NCBI GenBank assembly: GCA_964553255.1 | Contig: CAZKJS010000035.1 | Span: 1 to 17,263, forward strand | DNA from: JAQUCI01 sp964553255 | GTDB taxonomy: Bacteria; Bacillota_I; Bacilli_A; Erysipelotrichales; Erysipelotrichaceae | Direction of reading: 5' to 3' | Length of the DNA stretch: 17,263 nt | Shown: positions 6,442 through 14,229 of the stretch, one piece after another | How positions within the stretch are numbered: position 1 is the first letter of the stretch | How the letters are laid out: every line of letters starts with the position of its first letter | The notes under the pieces: model-generated | The model's database searches: none | The model's input: the letters and a program-made list of their open reading frames with translations, nothing else | What the model was told of the DNA's origin: nothing | Position numbers and translations under genes: made by a program

Positions 6442-7746
6442 ATGCGCTTTATCTTAGCATTGATCGTTGGTAAAATACTCAGTACTATTGGAAGAATTAA
6501 CGGTAAAGGAACTAACTTACCGGGCGATTTAGCGCTGAAAGTAGATCCGAAGCTTTTAGCTAAGTTTCGTTTCAAGGGAAAAGTTATCGCTGTAACTGGT
6601 AGTAATGGTAAAACAACAACAACCAACATTCTTACTTTCATCCTAAATCAAGCTGGTCATACTGTTATATCTAATCAAAAAGGCTCAAATCTTACAGGTG
6701 GTGTTAGTACAACTTTGATCAATCACGCTGATTTCAAGGGTAATGTTGACGCTGATTTTGTTGTCCTTGAAGTAGATGAGCGTTTTTCACGTTTAATATT
6801 TAAGGATTTCGCTCCTGATTATTTAATATGTACGAATCTATTTCGTGATCAATTGACAAGAAACGGTAATATCGATGTCATAATCAATAAGCTTGAAGAA
6901 GCCATTGCTCCAACAGTAAAGCTTATCTTAAACGCAAATGATCCCATCAGTGCCGATTTAGCTATCAATAACAAGCGTATTTATTATGGTTTGGCTAATA
7001 CTGAATATTCAGCAAAAGACGCTATAAACATAACCCATGACGCCAAGGTATGTCCAAGGTGCTATCATCGTTTGTCATATGAATACTTCCATTATAATCA
7101 TATTGGTAAATTCCATTGTGATAATTGTGGCTATCAAACGCCACTGGCTAAATATTTAGCCAAAGACGTTGATCTAATGAATGGTGATTTTAAGATCAAT
7201 GAGCAAGCTTGTTCAACTGATTTTAAAAGCATCTTCAATATTCTTAATGTAACAGCCGCAGTTGCGACAGTTTGTGAATTAGGATTAGATATCAAATCGG
7301 CTTGCCAGATTGCTGGGCGATTTACTATTATGGAACAACGTTATAAAGAATTCTTTATTGGCGATCGTAAGGCTTTGATGATCCTTTCTAAAAATCAAAA
7401 TCCTGTTTCATATGATCAGTCTATTGCTTATTTGTTAAATATGAATGAACAAAAAAGTGCGATCATTGTGGTTAATAATATTAACCATACTTTCCATAAA
7501 GATACAACATGGCTTTATGATATCAGTTTTGAAAAGTTAAATGATCAACTTGATAGTGTTGTATGCACTGGTGAAAGAGCTTATGATCTTGCCTTTAGAT
7601 TGAAACTGGCTGGCTTTGATGAAACTAAGTTATTAATCGAACCAAAGATAAATAATATCAAACCCTTGATCGCTATGACAAAAGGCACAATCTGCTTTCT
7701 AAGCGAACTATATGACGCTAAAGCTGTGATTGAAGCTGTAAAATGA
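6442..7746 (+). CDS. murT: Lipid II isoglutaminyl synthase subunit MurT
   Basis: A Mur-ligase-like ATPase which, with GatD, amidates the D-Glu of lipid II to D-isoGln on the inner face of the membrane. It has 434 residues. The P-loop TGSNGKTTT is at 52-60. LEVDER (109-114) and TNLFRDQLTR (131-140) are Mur-ligase marks, and NANDP follows at 164-168. A four-Cys zinc ribbon uses C204, C207, C226 and C229. The C-terminal DUF1727 domain carries DTTWLYDISFE (354-364), the region that supplies the Asp completing the GatD triad. That domain is divergent: KNQNPVSYDQ stands where relatives have KNPxGxNQ. AAGGATGG precedes the ATG. The gene reads into gatD with a 7-base gap. Family is certain; activity with this GatD is doubtful. 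Confidence 0.92.
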   Translation: MRFILALIVGKILSTIGRINGKGTNLPGDLALKVDPKLLAKFRFKGKVIAVTGSNGKTTTTNILTFILNQAGHTVISNQKGSNLTGGVSTTLINHADFKGNVDADFVVLEVDERFSRLIFKDFAPDYLICTNLFRDQLTRNGNIDVIINKLEEAIAPTVKLILNANDPISADLAINNKRIYYGLANTEYSAKDAINITHDAKVCPRCYHRLSYEYFHYNHIGKFHCDNCGYQTPLAKYLAKDVDLMNGDFKINEQACSTDFKSIFNILNVTAAVATVCELGLDIKSACQIAGRFTIMEQRYKEFFIGDRKALMILSKNQNPVSYDQSIAYLLNMNEQKSAIIVVNNINHTFHKDTTWLYDISFEKLNDQLDSVVCTGERAYDLAFRLKLAGFDETKLLIEPKINNIKPLIAMTKGTICFLSELYDAKAVIEAVK

Positions 7747-7753
7747 GGAAAAT

Positions 7754-8464
7754 ATGAAAAAGATAAATATCCTATGGTTATATGATGACTTGCTAGATCT
7801 ATATGGTGATAGTGGCAATATTAGTGTTATCACTTACTATCTCACCAAAGTTAACATTTCTTATCAGATAGATAAGAAAAGCATTAATGACAAACTTAGT
7901 TTCGACTATGATCTTATGTATATTGGTTGTGGCAAACTCAAAAATTTAATCGTCGCAAACGAACACTTAAAATCATATAAAGAAGCCTTCAATGCCGCTA
8001 TAAAACAAGATAAGATCATTATCATGACAGGTAATTCGCAATTAATGCTTGGTAAATCGATAACAACCAAAGAAAACGTGACGTATGAAGGTTTAAACAT
8101 CTTTGATTTTGAAAGCTTTGACAACAACGAAGTTTATATTAGTGATGTGATAGCTTCAAGTGAATTATCTAGTAACACTATTTTGTATGGCTTTATCAAT
8201 AGAACTTCTTATATTCAACCATACGATAATAAGTATCCTTTTTTAACTATCGAACAAGGGTTAGGTGATATATCGATACCAACTGAAGAGCGTGGTATTG
8301 CTTATCATAACTTGTTGGCTACTTGGTTATTAGGTCCACTTTTAGTTAAAAACCCTTCTTTACTTGAAACGATTTTAAAACGTTTAATTAGTAGCGAAGA
8401 TACTATTGAACTTGAAACGTTACAATATAGCGCTTATGAAATGACAATCAATGAATTCAAATGA
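7754..8464 (+). CDS. gatD: GatD-like glutamine amidotransferase subunit, catalytic residues missing
   Basis: A 236-residue class I GATase-like partner of MurT. Family marks are clear: LYGDSGNI (16-23), GFINRT (146-151, where relatives have GFENHxGRT), and WLLGPLLVKNP (191-201). In active GatD the nucleophile lies in a segment like AICGGYQLLG and the catalytic His in TYLHGPLL. Here the first reads IMTGNSQLMLG (Thr92 replaces Cys) and the second TWLLGPLL (Leu193 replaces His). GGGxD near residue 60 is also altered (IGCGKLK). The frame is intact and GAGG precedes the ATG, so it is not an obvious pseudogene. It cannot release ammonia from glutamine by the known mechanism. It may be a structural partner, with MurT using free ammonia, or it may have a new role. 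Confidence 0.82.
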   Translation: MKKINILWLYDDLLDLYGDSGNISVITYYLTKVNISYQIDKKSINDKLSFDYDLMYIGCGKLKNLIVANEHLKSYKEAFNAAIKQDKIIIMTGNSQLMLGKSITTKENVTYEGLNIFDFESFDNNEVYISDVIASSELSSNTILYGFINRTSYIQPYDNKYPFLTIEQGLGDISIPTEERGIAYHNLLATWLLGPLLVKNPSLLETILKRLISSEDTIELETLQYSAYEMTINEFK

Positions 8465-8480
8465 TTAAATAAGGATAATT

Positions 8481-9104
8481 TTATGTGTTTTTTAACATGA
8501 TCATTTCAATCAATTCACTAACTTCCTTACAACGATCACAACAGTCTTCAAGGGCTTCAAAAATATTATTCCAACAAAATATCTCAATTGGATCTTTACT
8601 GGTCTGAAATAGCTTTCTAATAGCATCATAATGAATGACATCTGCCATTTCCTCAAGTTCGTTGATCTTGATAAAATACTCTTTTATTGTCTTAGAGCGA
8701 TGAAAATTCTTAAACTCAATCAACATAAGTCTTAGCACTTCACAACTTTCACTAATGATCGGGGTAAAAGCGCGTGCTTCATCCCTAATCTTTTTAATAT
8801 TGTACATTGCCAATAATCGTACAACATCTTCAATCGCATCCATGATATCATCAATCTTCGCAAGTAGTGCTGCGATATCTTCTCGCTCAATTGGGGTGAT
8901 AAACTCATCAGCTAATTTTTTAGTGACTTCATATTTTGCTATATCACCATCATGTTCGATTTCATGAATAGCAACTAACTGCAGATGATTATCCAAAGTT
9001 TTAATGTCTAGGATGATATCATGCATAGCTTTTGCACCAAGACAAGGATAAGCCATCAATTCATAGAAACTATCATAGTAGTACGTGTTACTTTTTTTAG
9101 CCAT
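8481..9104 (-). CDS. DUF47 (PhoU-like) phosphate-transport partner
   Basis: A 207-residue all-helical protein of the DUF47 family, distantly PhoU-like. Such proteins are regularly encoded beside PiT transporters and are thought to tune phosphate uptake. Typical marks are IHEIEHDGD (about 46-54), the family line FITPIEREDIAALLAKIDDIMDAIED (68-93) with its acidic metal-binding type residues, and INELEEMADVIHYDAIRKLF. An AGGAGG site lies 6 bases before the ATG. It follows the PiT gene by 9 bases, so the two are one operon. Its 3' end is only 16 bp from the convergent gatD stop, and I see no terminator hairpin between them. Confidence 0.9.
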   Translation of the reverse strand: MAKKSNTYYYDSFYELMAYPCLGAKAMHDIILDIKTLDNHLQLVAIHEIEHDGDIAKYEVTKKLADEFITPIEREDIAALLAKIDDIMDAIEDVVRLLAMYNIKKIRDEARAFTPIISESCEVLRLMLIEFKNFHRSKTIKEYFIKINELEEMADVIHYDAIRKLFQTSKDPIEIFCWNNIFEALEDCCDRCKEVSELIEMIMLKNT

Positions 9105-9113
9105 AGTATCCTC

Positions 9114-10166
9114 CTATAGGATAAACATAAAAAGTTTAGTCATGATATAACCAATTAAGCCACAACCAGGAAATGTTAAGATCCAAGTCATTACCATCTC
9201 ATTTACGATCTTCCAATTAACATTAGATAAGCGTTTCGCAGCTCCTACCCCCATGATAGCGGTTGTTTTTGTATGGGTAGTACTTACTGGAATACCCGTT
9301 AATGAAGACAACAACAAACAACCAGCCGCTGCTATATCGGCTGCGAAACCCTGATATTTTGTCAACTTCACCATTTCCATACCAACTGCCTTGATTATCC
9401 GATAGCCACCTATTGATGTGCCAATAGCCATTACTGCTGAGCATAATAACATCAACCAAATAGGAATCACAAAGACTGTGACATCACTATGGCCACCGGC
9501 TAAAAAAATGCCCAACATGAAAACTCCCATGAATTTTTGACCATCTTGCGCACCATGCATGAACGCCATTGCAGCCCCACCAGCAATTTGGGCATACTTA
9601 AAGAAACCTTGTGTTTTACCACGATCCATATTGCCACAGATTAACTCAATAAGCTTCACAAAAAGCCAACCACTAAAAAAGCCAAGTATGGTTGATAGAA
9701 TAAGTCCATAAATTACTTTGATCCATTCTGCACCATTAATACCAGCTAAACCATTTTGTAAAGCAATCGCTGCACCAGATAAGCCAGCTATTAAGCCATG
9801 ACTTTCACTGGTTGGAATACCAAAAACCCAAGCAGCCGTTGACCAAGTAACAATCGCAAACATCGCTGCACATAAGGCAATGATCGCATTATCAATATTA
9901 GACCCAAAATCAACCATCTTATAGATTGTTTGGGCTACCGTTGCATTTACCAAAGTCATTACAAATACGCCAAGAAAATTAAAGATCGCTGCCATTATGA
10001 TCGCATTTCTTGGTGATATCGCTCTGGTTGAGATACATGTAGCGATCGCATTTGGCGCATCAGTCCAACCATTTACTAAGATAACAGCAAGCACAAGTAA
10101 AACAACAATCATCAATAAAGGATTCGTAAACAACTGCGATATGAAATCGGTAAAGTTGATGCTCAT
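9114..10166 (-). CDS. pit: PiT-family inorganic phosphate transporter
   Basis: A low-affinity inorganic phosphate symporter of the inner membrane (PiT/PHO4 family). It has about 350 residues and many hydrophobic helices. The two inverted signature repeats are present: GWTDAPNAIAT (33-43) near the N-terminus and PVSTTHTKTTAIMGVG near the C-terminus, along with GIPTSESHGL and MHGAQDGQKFMG. I place the start at the ATG at 10164-10166 because AAGAGGAAAG lies right before it. The frame opens 6 codons earlier at 10184, but that ATG has no ribosome site and falls within the expected promoter and leader. It is followed at 9 bases by DUF47. Confidence 0.92.
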   Translation of the reverse strand: MSINFTDFISQLFTNPLLMIVVLLVLAVILVNGWTDAPNAIATCISTRAISPRNAIIMAAIFNFLGVFVMTLVNATVAQTIYKMVDFGSNIDNAIIALCAAMFAIVTWSTAAWVFGIPTSESHGLIAGLSGAAIALQNGLAGINGAEWIKVIYGLILSTILGFFSGWLFVKLIELICGNMDRGKTQGFFKYAQIAGGAAMAFMHGAQDGQKFMGVFMLGIFLAGGHSDVTVFVIPIWLMLLCSAVMAIGTSIGGYRIIKAVGMEMVKLTKYQGFAADIAAAGCLLLSSLTGIPVSTTHTKTTAIMGVGAAKRLSNVNWKIVNEMVMTWILTFPGCGLIGYIMTKLFMFIL

Positions 10167-10185
10167 TTTCTTTCCTCTTAACATA

Positions 10186-10214
10186 TTTATAACGCTAACT
10201 TAACATATTTACAA
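10186..10214 (-). promoter_or_regulatory. Probable promoter of pit-DUF47
   Basis: On the minus strand TTGTAA (10209-10214), exactly 17 bases and TATAAA (10186-10191) lie 20 bases before the chosen start, downstream of the uraA terminator. I see no Pho-box repeat. Confidence 0.45.
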
Positions 10215-10243
10215 TATGATAATTGATTATATTTTACTTCCTG

Positions 10244-10276
10244 ATAAAAAGAAAACAACCATCTACCAATGGTTGC
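10244..10276 (-). terminator. Terminator of pyrR-uraA
   Basis: On the minus strand CAACCAT and ATGGTTG (plus 10269-10275 and 10256-10262) form a 7-bp stem with a 6-base loop, followed by TTTTCTTTTT. It lies 26 bases past the uraA stop. Confidence 0.8.
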
Positions 10277-10301
10277 TTCTTTGTATATTTTATAGAGGTA
10301 A

Positions 10302-11660
10302 CTAGTTTTTCTTAAAGCTTAATATAATATTCAAAAAGATACCAAATATTGCAGCACCAGCAATACATGGAACTTCAAGTCCAAAGAATGGGATAATACC
10401 ACCATATGCATATTGTCCACCAATACCGATGATAACGATCGTTGCGATAACAGCGATGTTCTTACTGCTAAACATATCAACTTTCTTTTCAATCATGATT
10501 GCCATACCTTGAGCAGCGATAGCTCCAAACAAGAACACTTCCAAACCACCAATAACAGCTTGTGGTAAAGCATAGATAACATTGATCAAAGGAGTAAAGC
10601 AAGCAATGATCATCGCAATGATAGCTGCGGTAGCTAATACTGGTACTGAGAATACTCTTGTGATTGCCATAGCACTAATGTTTTCCCCATAATTGGTTCC
10701 AGCTGGTCCACCGATCATCGCTGATATCATATCAGCGATACCATCACCAATTAAGTTTAATCCTAATTTATCCTTGATATTATATTCCTTCTTTGAACCT
10801 TTCTTCTTAGCTAGATCATTAACATAGATATCCAGTTGATACACATGTGCTGTTGATTCAGGTATCGTAGCGATCGCAATCGGCATAATAGCCGCAACAG
10901 CGATCCAACTTGCCTTAGGCAAGGTAAAGATAGGTAATGCAAAGAAACCACTATTAGCTGTTGCTGGTAATACTCTAAACAAGCTTACACCTGTTGTAAC
11001 TTGAATCAAATAAGCAACAACACAGCCAATGACAGGACCAATAAGTAAAGGCAATTGTCCCCAGAATCCTTTAAGGTAAACTGATAATAAGATAACCGCA
11101 AACAATGTAACAAGACCTACTACCCAAGCTAGGTTAGTAGCTGTTTGAGCGCTAACAGTACTAATGTTAGTAGCACTAGCAACTGAGTTAATATCCAACA
11201 TCGCACCACCAGCCAAAGTTAAGCCAATGACCATTGCGATTGGGCCAGTGATTGATGCTGGTAAGATTTTCTCCACCGATTCACGACCGAAACGATTAAC
11301 AATTAAACCAGCTGCGATTGAAACTAACCCCGACATGATAATACCAAATTGCGCAATTGATATTTTTTCATTTAATGTACTATTTGCTAAAGCACTAGAT
11401 GACATTAAACCAGCAATCGCTGATAGATAAGAGAAACTTGAACCATAGTATAAGGGTAGTTGTCTTTTAGTGATCAAGACAAAACCTAAGGTAGCCAAGC
11501 CACTGGCAAAGATAGTTGTCGAAATGTGGAATCCTGTTGCTAATGCGACCGCAACAGTAGCCGGAAACATTACGATAACTTGTTGAACAGCGTACAATAA
11601 TAAATGCCAAATTGGGGGCCACTCATCTGGTAAGTAACCTACGATACGATTTTTCTCCAT
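10302..11660 (-). CDS. uraA: Uracil permease (NCS2 family)
   Basis: A membrane uracil/proton symporter with about 14 helices and 452 residues. Seen: QVIVMFPATVAVALATG near the N-terminus, YYGSSFSYL (71-79), and the substrate-binding PESTAHVYQLD with E268 and H272 spaced as in E. coli UraA (E241/H245). NYGENISA (323-330) holds the second key Glu, E326, and ALPQAVIGG follows. A polar insert (about 283-293, rich in Lys) sits in a loop between helices and lengthens the E268-E326 spacing by about 9 residues compared with E. coli. AGGAGGA precedes the ATG. It follows pyrR by 13 bases, so it falls under the same PyrR attenuator, as pyrP does in Bacillus. This supports uracil over xanthine as substrate. 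Confidence 0.9.
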   Translation of the reverse strand: MEKNRIVGYLPDEWPPIWHLLLYAVQQVIVMFPATVAVALATGFHISTTIFASGLATLGFVLITKRQLPLYYGSSFSYLSAIAGLMSSSALANSTLNEKISIAQFGIIMSGLVSIAAGLIVNRFGRESVEKILPASITGPIAMVIGLTLAGGAMLDINSVASATNISTVSAQTATNLAWVVGLVTLFAVILLSVYLKGFWGQLPLLIGPVIGCVVAYLIQVTTGVSLFRVLPATANSGFFALPIFTLPKASWIAVAAIMPIAIATIPESTAHVYQLDIYVNDLAKKKGSKKEYNIKDKLGLNLIGDGIADMISAMIGGPAGTNYGENISAMAITRVFSVPVLATAAIIAMIIACFTPLINVIYALPQAVIGGLEVFLFGAIAAQGMAIMIEKKVDMFSSKNIAVIATIVIIGIGGQYAYGGIIPFFGLEVPCIAGAAIFGIFLNIILSFKKN

Positions 11661-11673
11661 ACTTCCTCCTGTT

Positions 11674-12210
11674 TTATATTTGGAAAAGGCTTACGCCTGT
11701 ACTCCCATCAGTTTCTTCAAGATTAACGGCAATCATCTCACTTGAAGATGTTGGAATGTTTTTACCGACGAAATCAGCACGAATTGGTAGTTCTCGATGA
11801 CCACGATCGATCAAGACCATTAATCTAATCTTATCAGCTCTACCAATTGCAAACAAAGCATCCATAGCCGCTCTAACTGTACGACCGGTATATATGACAT
11901 CATCAATCAAGACAACATGTTTCTTCACGATTGAAAACGGAATATCCGTTGCGTTTAAGATTGGATCAATTGATTGTTGCACTAGATCATCACGATAAAG
12001 ATTAATGTCTAAGGTACCAACATCCAATTTCACCCCTGTTATCTTCTCAATATTGATAGCTACCCTTTGTGCTAAAGGAATCCCTCTTGTCTTGATTCCT
12101 ACCAAGCACAAATTATCAATGCCATGATTGTTTTCAATAATTTCATGAGCCATCCGCATTAGTGTTCTTTCAACTGCTTCTTTATTCATTAGTAGTGATT
12201 TGAATTCCAT
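11674..12210 (-). CDS. pyrR: PyrR attenuation regulator / uracil phosphoribosyltransferase
   Basis: An RNA-binding regulator that, with UMP or UTP bound, stabilises an anti-antiterminator in pyr leaders and so cuts transcription; it often also has uracil phosphoribosyltransferase activity. It has 178 residues from the ATG at 12208-12210, the normal length. The PRPP loop VVLIDDVIYTGRTVRAA is intact, followed by DRGHRELPIRADFVGKNIPTS, which is typical of PyrR. AAGGAGA lies 8 bases before this ATG. The frame runs open to an ATG at 12265, but that version would translate through the attenuator stem and is rejected. First gene of pyrR-uraA. Confidence 0.95.
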   Translation of the reverse strand: MEFKSLLMNKEAVERTLMRMAHEIIENNHGIDNLCLVGIKTRGIPLAQRVAINIEKITGVKLDVGTLDINLYRDDLVQQSIDPILNATDIPFSIVKKHVVLIDDVIYTGRTVRAAMDALFAIGRADKIRLMVLIDRGHRELPIRADFVGKNIPTSSSEMIAVNLEETDGSTGVSLFQI

Positions 12211-12226
12211 CTCGTTGTCTCCTTCG

Positions 12227-12258
12227 TAAAAAAGCCTTATCTGGATCAGACAAGGCTT
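12227..12258 (-). terminator. PyrR-controlled attenuator terminator
   Basis: On the minus strand AAGCCTTGTCTG pairs with CAGATAAGGCTT (12 bp including one G-U, 3-base loop, plus coordinates 12232-12258), followed by six T. It ends just before the pyrR Shine-Dalgarno, so it decides entry into pyrR-uraA. Confidence 0.88.
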
Positions 12259-12312
12259 CGCACTCAAAATATAAATCTTTGACGATAGCGCTTTGTCAGT
12301 CTCTCAGTACTG
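12250..12312 (-). promoter_or_regulatory. PyrR-binding anti-antiterminator and antiterminator arms
   Basis: CAGTACTGAGAGACTG (minus strand, plus 12297-12312) matches the Bacillus PyrR-binding loop CAGTCCAGAGAGGCTG, recalled from memory, at 13 of 16 bases, including the GAGAG core and closing stem. Just downstream, GACAAAGC can pair with GCCTTGTC, the 5' arm of the terminator (7 of 8 pairs), forming the antiterminator. When PyrR with UMP holds the first hairpin, the second cannot form and the terminator wins. Confidence 0.85.
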
Positions 12313-12332
12313 AACTTAAAAGCATTTTTATT

Positions 12333-12360
12333 AATATATCATATCTAAAATCAAATGCAA
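12333..12360 (-). promoter_or_regulatory. Probable promoter of pyrR-uraA
   Basis: On the minus strand TTGCAT (12355-12360), a 16-base spacer and TATATT (12333-12338). It begins 14 bases past the cysE stop and about 20 bases before the PyrR-binding hairpin. A small hairpin AAATGC/GCATTT (12353-12368), a weak terminator for cysE at best, overlaps the -35. Confidence 0.5.
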
Positions 12361-12374
12361 GAGCATTTTGATGG

Positions 12375-13289
12375 TTACATCATTTTTTCACTCTTATTGG
12401 TTTTAAACTTAAGTTTTGGTTGTTCCATGCTGACCTTTGTATTGGCCGCAATAGATCTTGTGATAAAAGCATTACCACCAATCACAACATTTTCACCAAT
12501 GATCGTATCACCACCCAATACTGTCGCATTAGCGTAAATAGTAACATTATCCATTAATGTTGGATGACGCTTAACTCCCGCCAGTTTTTGACCATCGCGC
12601 GTTGATAATGCACCTAATGTAACACCTTGATAAAGCTTAACCCGATTACCAATTACAGCTGTTTCACCAATAACGATTCCTGTTCCGTGATCAATAAAGA
12701 AGTACTTACCAATCTTAGCGCCTGGATTAATATCAATTCCAGTATTACTATGTGCTCTTTCAGTCATCATGCGTGGAATTATTGGAACATTGAGTTGATA
12801 TAATACATGCGCAAAACGATAAACAAAGATCGCAAAGAATCCTGGATAAGATAAAATTATCTCTTCTAAACTAGTAGCCGCTGGATCACCCTTATATATC
12901 ATCATCACATCTTGCAATAACGCTTTTTGAATATCTAATATTGAATCGATAAAACAAGTACAAATATCATTAACATCATCTTGATCACAATCTCCATCTT
13001 TACAGAACATGATCGCCAATTTAATCTGTGTTTCAAGATTAATCCTAATATCATCCAAGATATTCTTCACATAAAGCTTAGCTTCTTCTTTGTTTTGCAG
13101 ATCACGATTGTAATAGCTTGGAAATACTGCTTTAAGTAATAATTCGATCAATTTAGAAACTTCTTTTAATGAAGGAACTTGTTTGTCTTTATCAAACATG
13201 GTGATATTTTTGTCATCATAAAAATCAAGTAGTTGGTTAGCTACGATATTATGATCATGCGTTTTTTTTACATTTTTTATTTTACTCAT
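12375..13289 (-). CDS. cysE: Serine O-acetyltransferase
   Basis: Makes O-acetylserine from serine and acetyl-CoA, the first step of cysteine synthesis. The protein has 304 residues: a long helical N-terminal part (1-150, longer than the E. coli enzyme start) and then the left-handed beta helix of hexapeptide repeats. Catalytic-type residues are D186 (GIDINPGA, where most relatives have DIHPGA), H201 in IDHGTGIVIGETAVIG, and H242 in RHPTL. The tail is basic. The start codon lies 2 bases after the cysK stop with only a weak GGATT site, so translation is probably coupled. Last gene of the rlmA-msrAB-cysK-cysE run. Confidence 0.93.
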   Translation of the reverse strand: MSKIKNVKKTHDHNIVANQLLDFYDDKNITMFDKDKQVPSLKEVSKLIELLLKAVFPSYYNRDLQNKEEAKLYVKNILDDIRINLETQIKLAIMFCKDGDCDQDDVNDICTCFIDSILDIQKALLQDVMMIYKGDPAATSLEEIILSYPGFFAIFVYRFAHVLYQLNVPIIPRMMTERAHSNTGIDINPGAKIGKYFFIDHGTGIVIGETAVIGNRVKLYQGVTLGALSTRDGQKLAGVKRHPTLMDNVTIYANATVLGGDTIIGENVVIGGNAFITRSIAANTKVSMEQPKLKFKTNKSEKMM

Positions 13290-13291
13290 CT

Positions 13292-14227
13292 TTAATCCAA
13301 ATCCGTAAATAACTTTGTTGATAGATATCTACCACCATCATCTGGTAAGACCACAACTATGTTCTTGCCAACATTTTCAGGTCTTAAGGCAACAACCGTC
13401 GCTGCCCATAATGCAGCACCAGAAGAGATACCAACAAACAAACCGTCAGTTATCGCTATTTCTCTGCCTTTAATTAAAGCATCATCATTACTGACTGTTA
13501 TTATTTCATCATAAACGTTTGTATTTAAGGTATTAGGCACAAAACCTGCACCAATGCCTTGAATCATATGTGGTCCTGCTTCTTGTTTAGATAAGAATGG
13601 TGAAGCACTTGGTTCAACCGCAATGATCTTAATGTTAGGATTTTTAGCTTTAAGATATGCACCAACACCACTGATCGTTCCACCTGTTCCCACTCCTGCC
13701 ACAAAAATATCGACTTTGCCATCAGTATCTTCCCATATTTCTGGTCCAGTTGTAGCTTGATGTACGGCTGGATTTGCCATGTTATCAAACTGTGATGGGA
13801 TAAAACTGTCTTTAATTTCTGCTTTAAGTTCTTCGGCTTTGGCTATAGCTTGTTTCATTCCCATACTGCCTGGGGTCAATACAATAGTTGCGCCATAAGC
13901 TTTCATGATCTTTTGGCGTTCAACGCTCATGGTATCAGGCATGACAAGAATCACTTTATATCCTTTTACTGCCCCAACATAAGCTAAACCAATACCGGTA
14001 TTACCTGATGTTGGTTCAATGATAGTTGCGTTAGGTTTAAGTTCACCACTAGCTTCCGCTGCTTCAATCATCGCTTTAGCGATGCGATCTTTGACACTAC
14101 CTGATGGATTGGCTTTCTCTAGTTTAGCCCATAGATTAGCCTTTAATTGATGTTTATTCATATAATTATTAAGCTGAACGATTGGGGTCTTACCAATCAA
14201 TTCAACTACACTTTGATGTATTTTCAT
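13292..14227 (-). CDS. cysK: Cysteine synthase (O-acetylserine sulfhydrylase)
   Basis: A PLP enzyme that joins O-acetylserine and sulfide to give cysteine. It has 311 residues, normal length. The PLP lysine is K46 in NPSGSVKDR. The substrate and PLP-binding loop EPTSGNTGIGLA lies at 71-82, and GVGTGGTISG binds the PLP phosphate. Serine in GISSGAA and the CysK-type tail VVVLPDDGGRYLST complete the fold. AAGGAG, contained in the last codons of msrAB, lies 6 bases before the ATG, which is 2 bases past that stop. Followed directly by cysE, so substrate maker and user are co-expressed. Confidence 0.95.
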   Translation of the reverse strand: MKIHQSVVELIGKTPIVQLNNYMNKHQLKANLWAKLEKANPSGSVKDRIAKAMIEAAEASGELKPNATIIEPTSGNTGIGLAYVGAVKGYKVILVMPDTMSVERQKIMKAYGATIVLTPGSMGMKQAIAKAEELKAEIKDSFIPSQFDNMANPAVHQATTGPEIWEDTDGKVDIFVAGVGTGGTISGVGAYLKAKNPNIKIIAVEPSASPFLSKQEAGPHMIQGIGAGFVPNTLNTNVYDEIITVSNDDALIKGREIAITDGLFVGISSGAALWAATVVALRPENVGKNIVVVLPDDGGRYLSTKLFTDLD

Positions 14228-14229
14228 GA

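Noticed and set aside
6417..6641. 74-codon open frame on the minus strand over the murT start
   Set aside because: It overlaps the conserved N-terminus and P-loop of MurT in antisense and has no ribosome site.
10167..10184. Longer N-terminus of the phosphate transporter (MLRGKK...)
   Set aside because: Those codons contain the AAGAGGAAAG ribosome site for the ATG at 10166, so they are leader and not protein.
10042..10877. Two GCGATCGC octamers as a cyanobacterial HIP1 signal
   Set aside because: Only two copies, both inside coding sequence, and the gene content is not cyanobacterial. Mentioned only as part of the GATC observation.
12211..12267. Longer N-terminus of PyrR from the ATG at 12267
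   Set aside because: It would translate through the attenuator terminator and the Shine-Dalgarno; the ATG at 12210 gives the normal family length.
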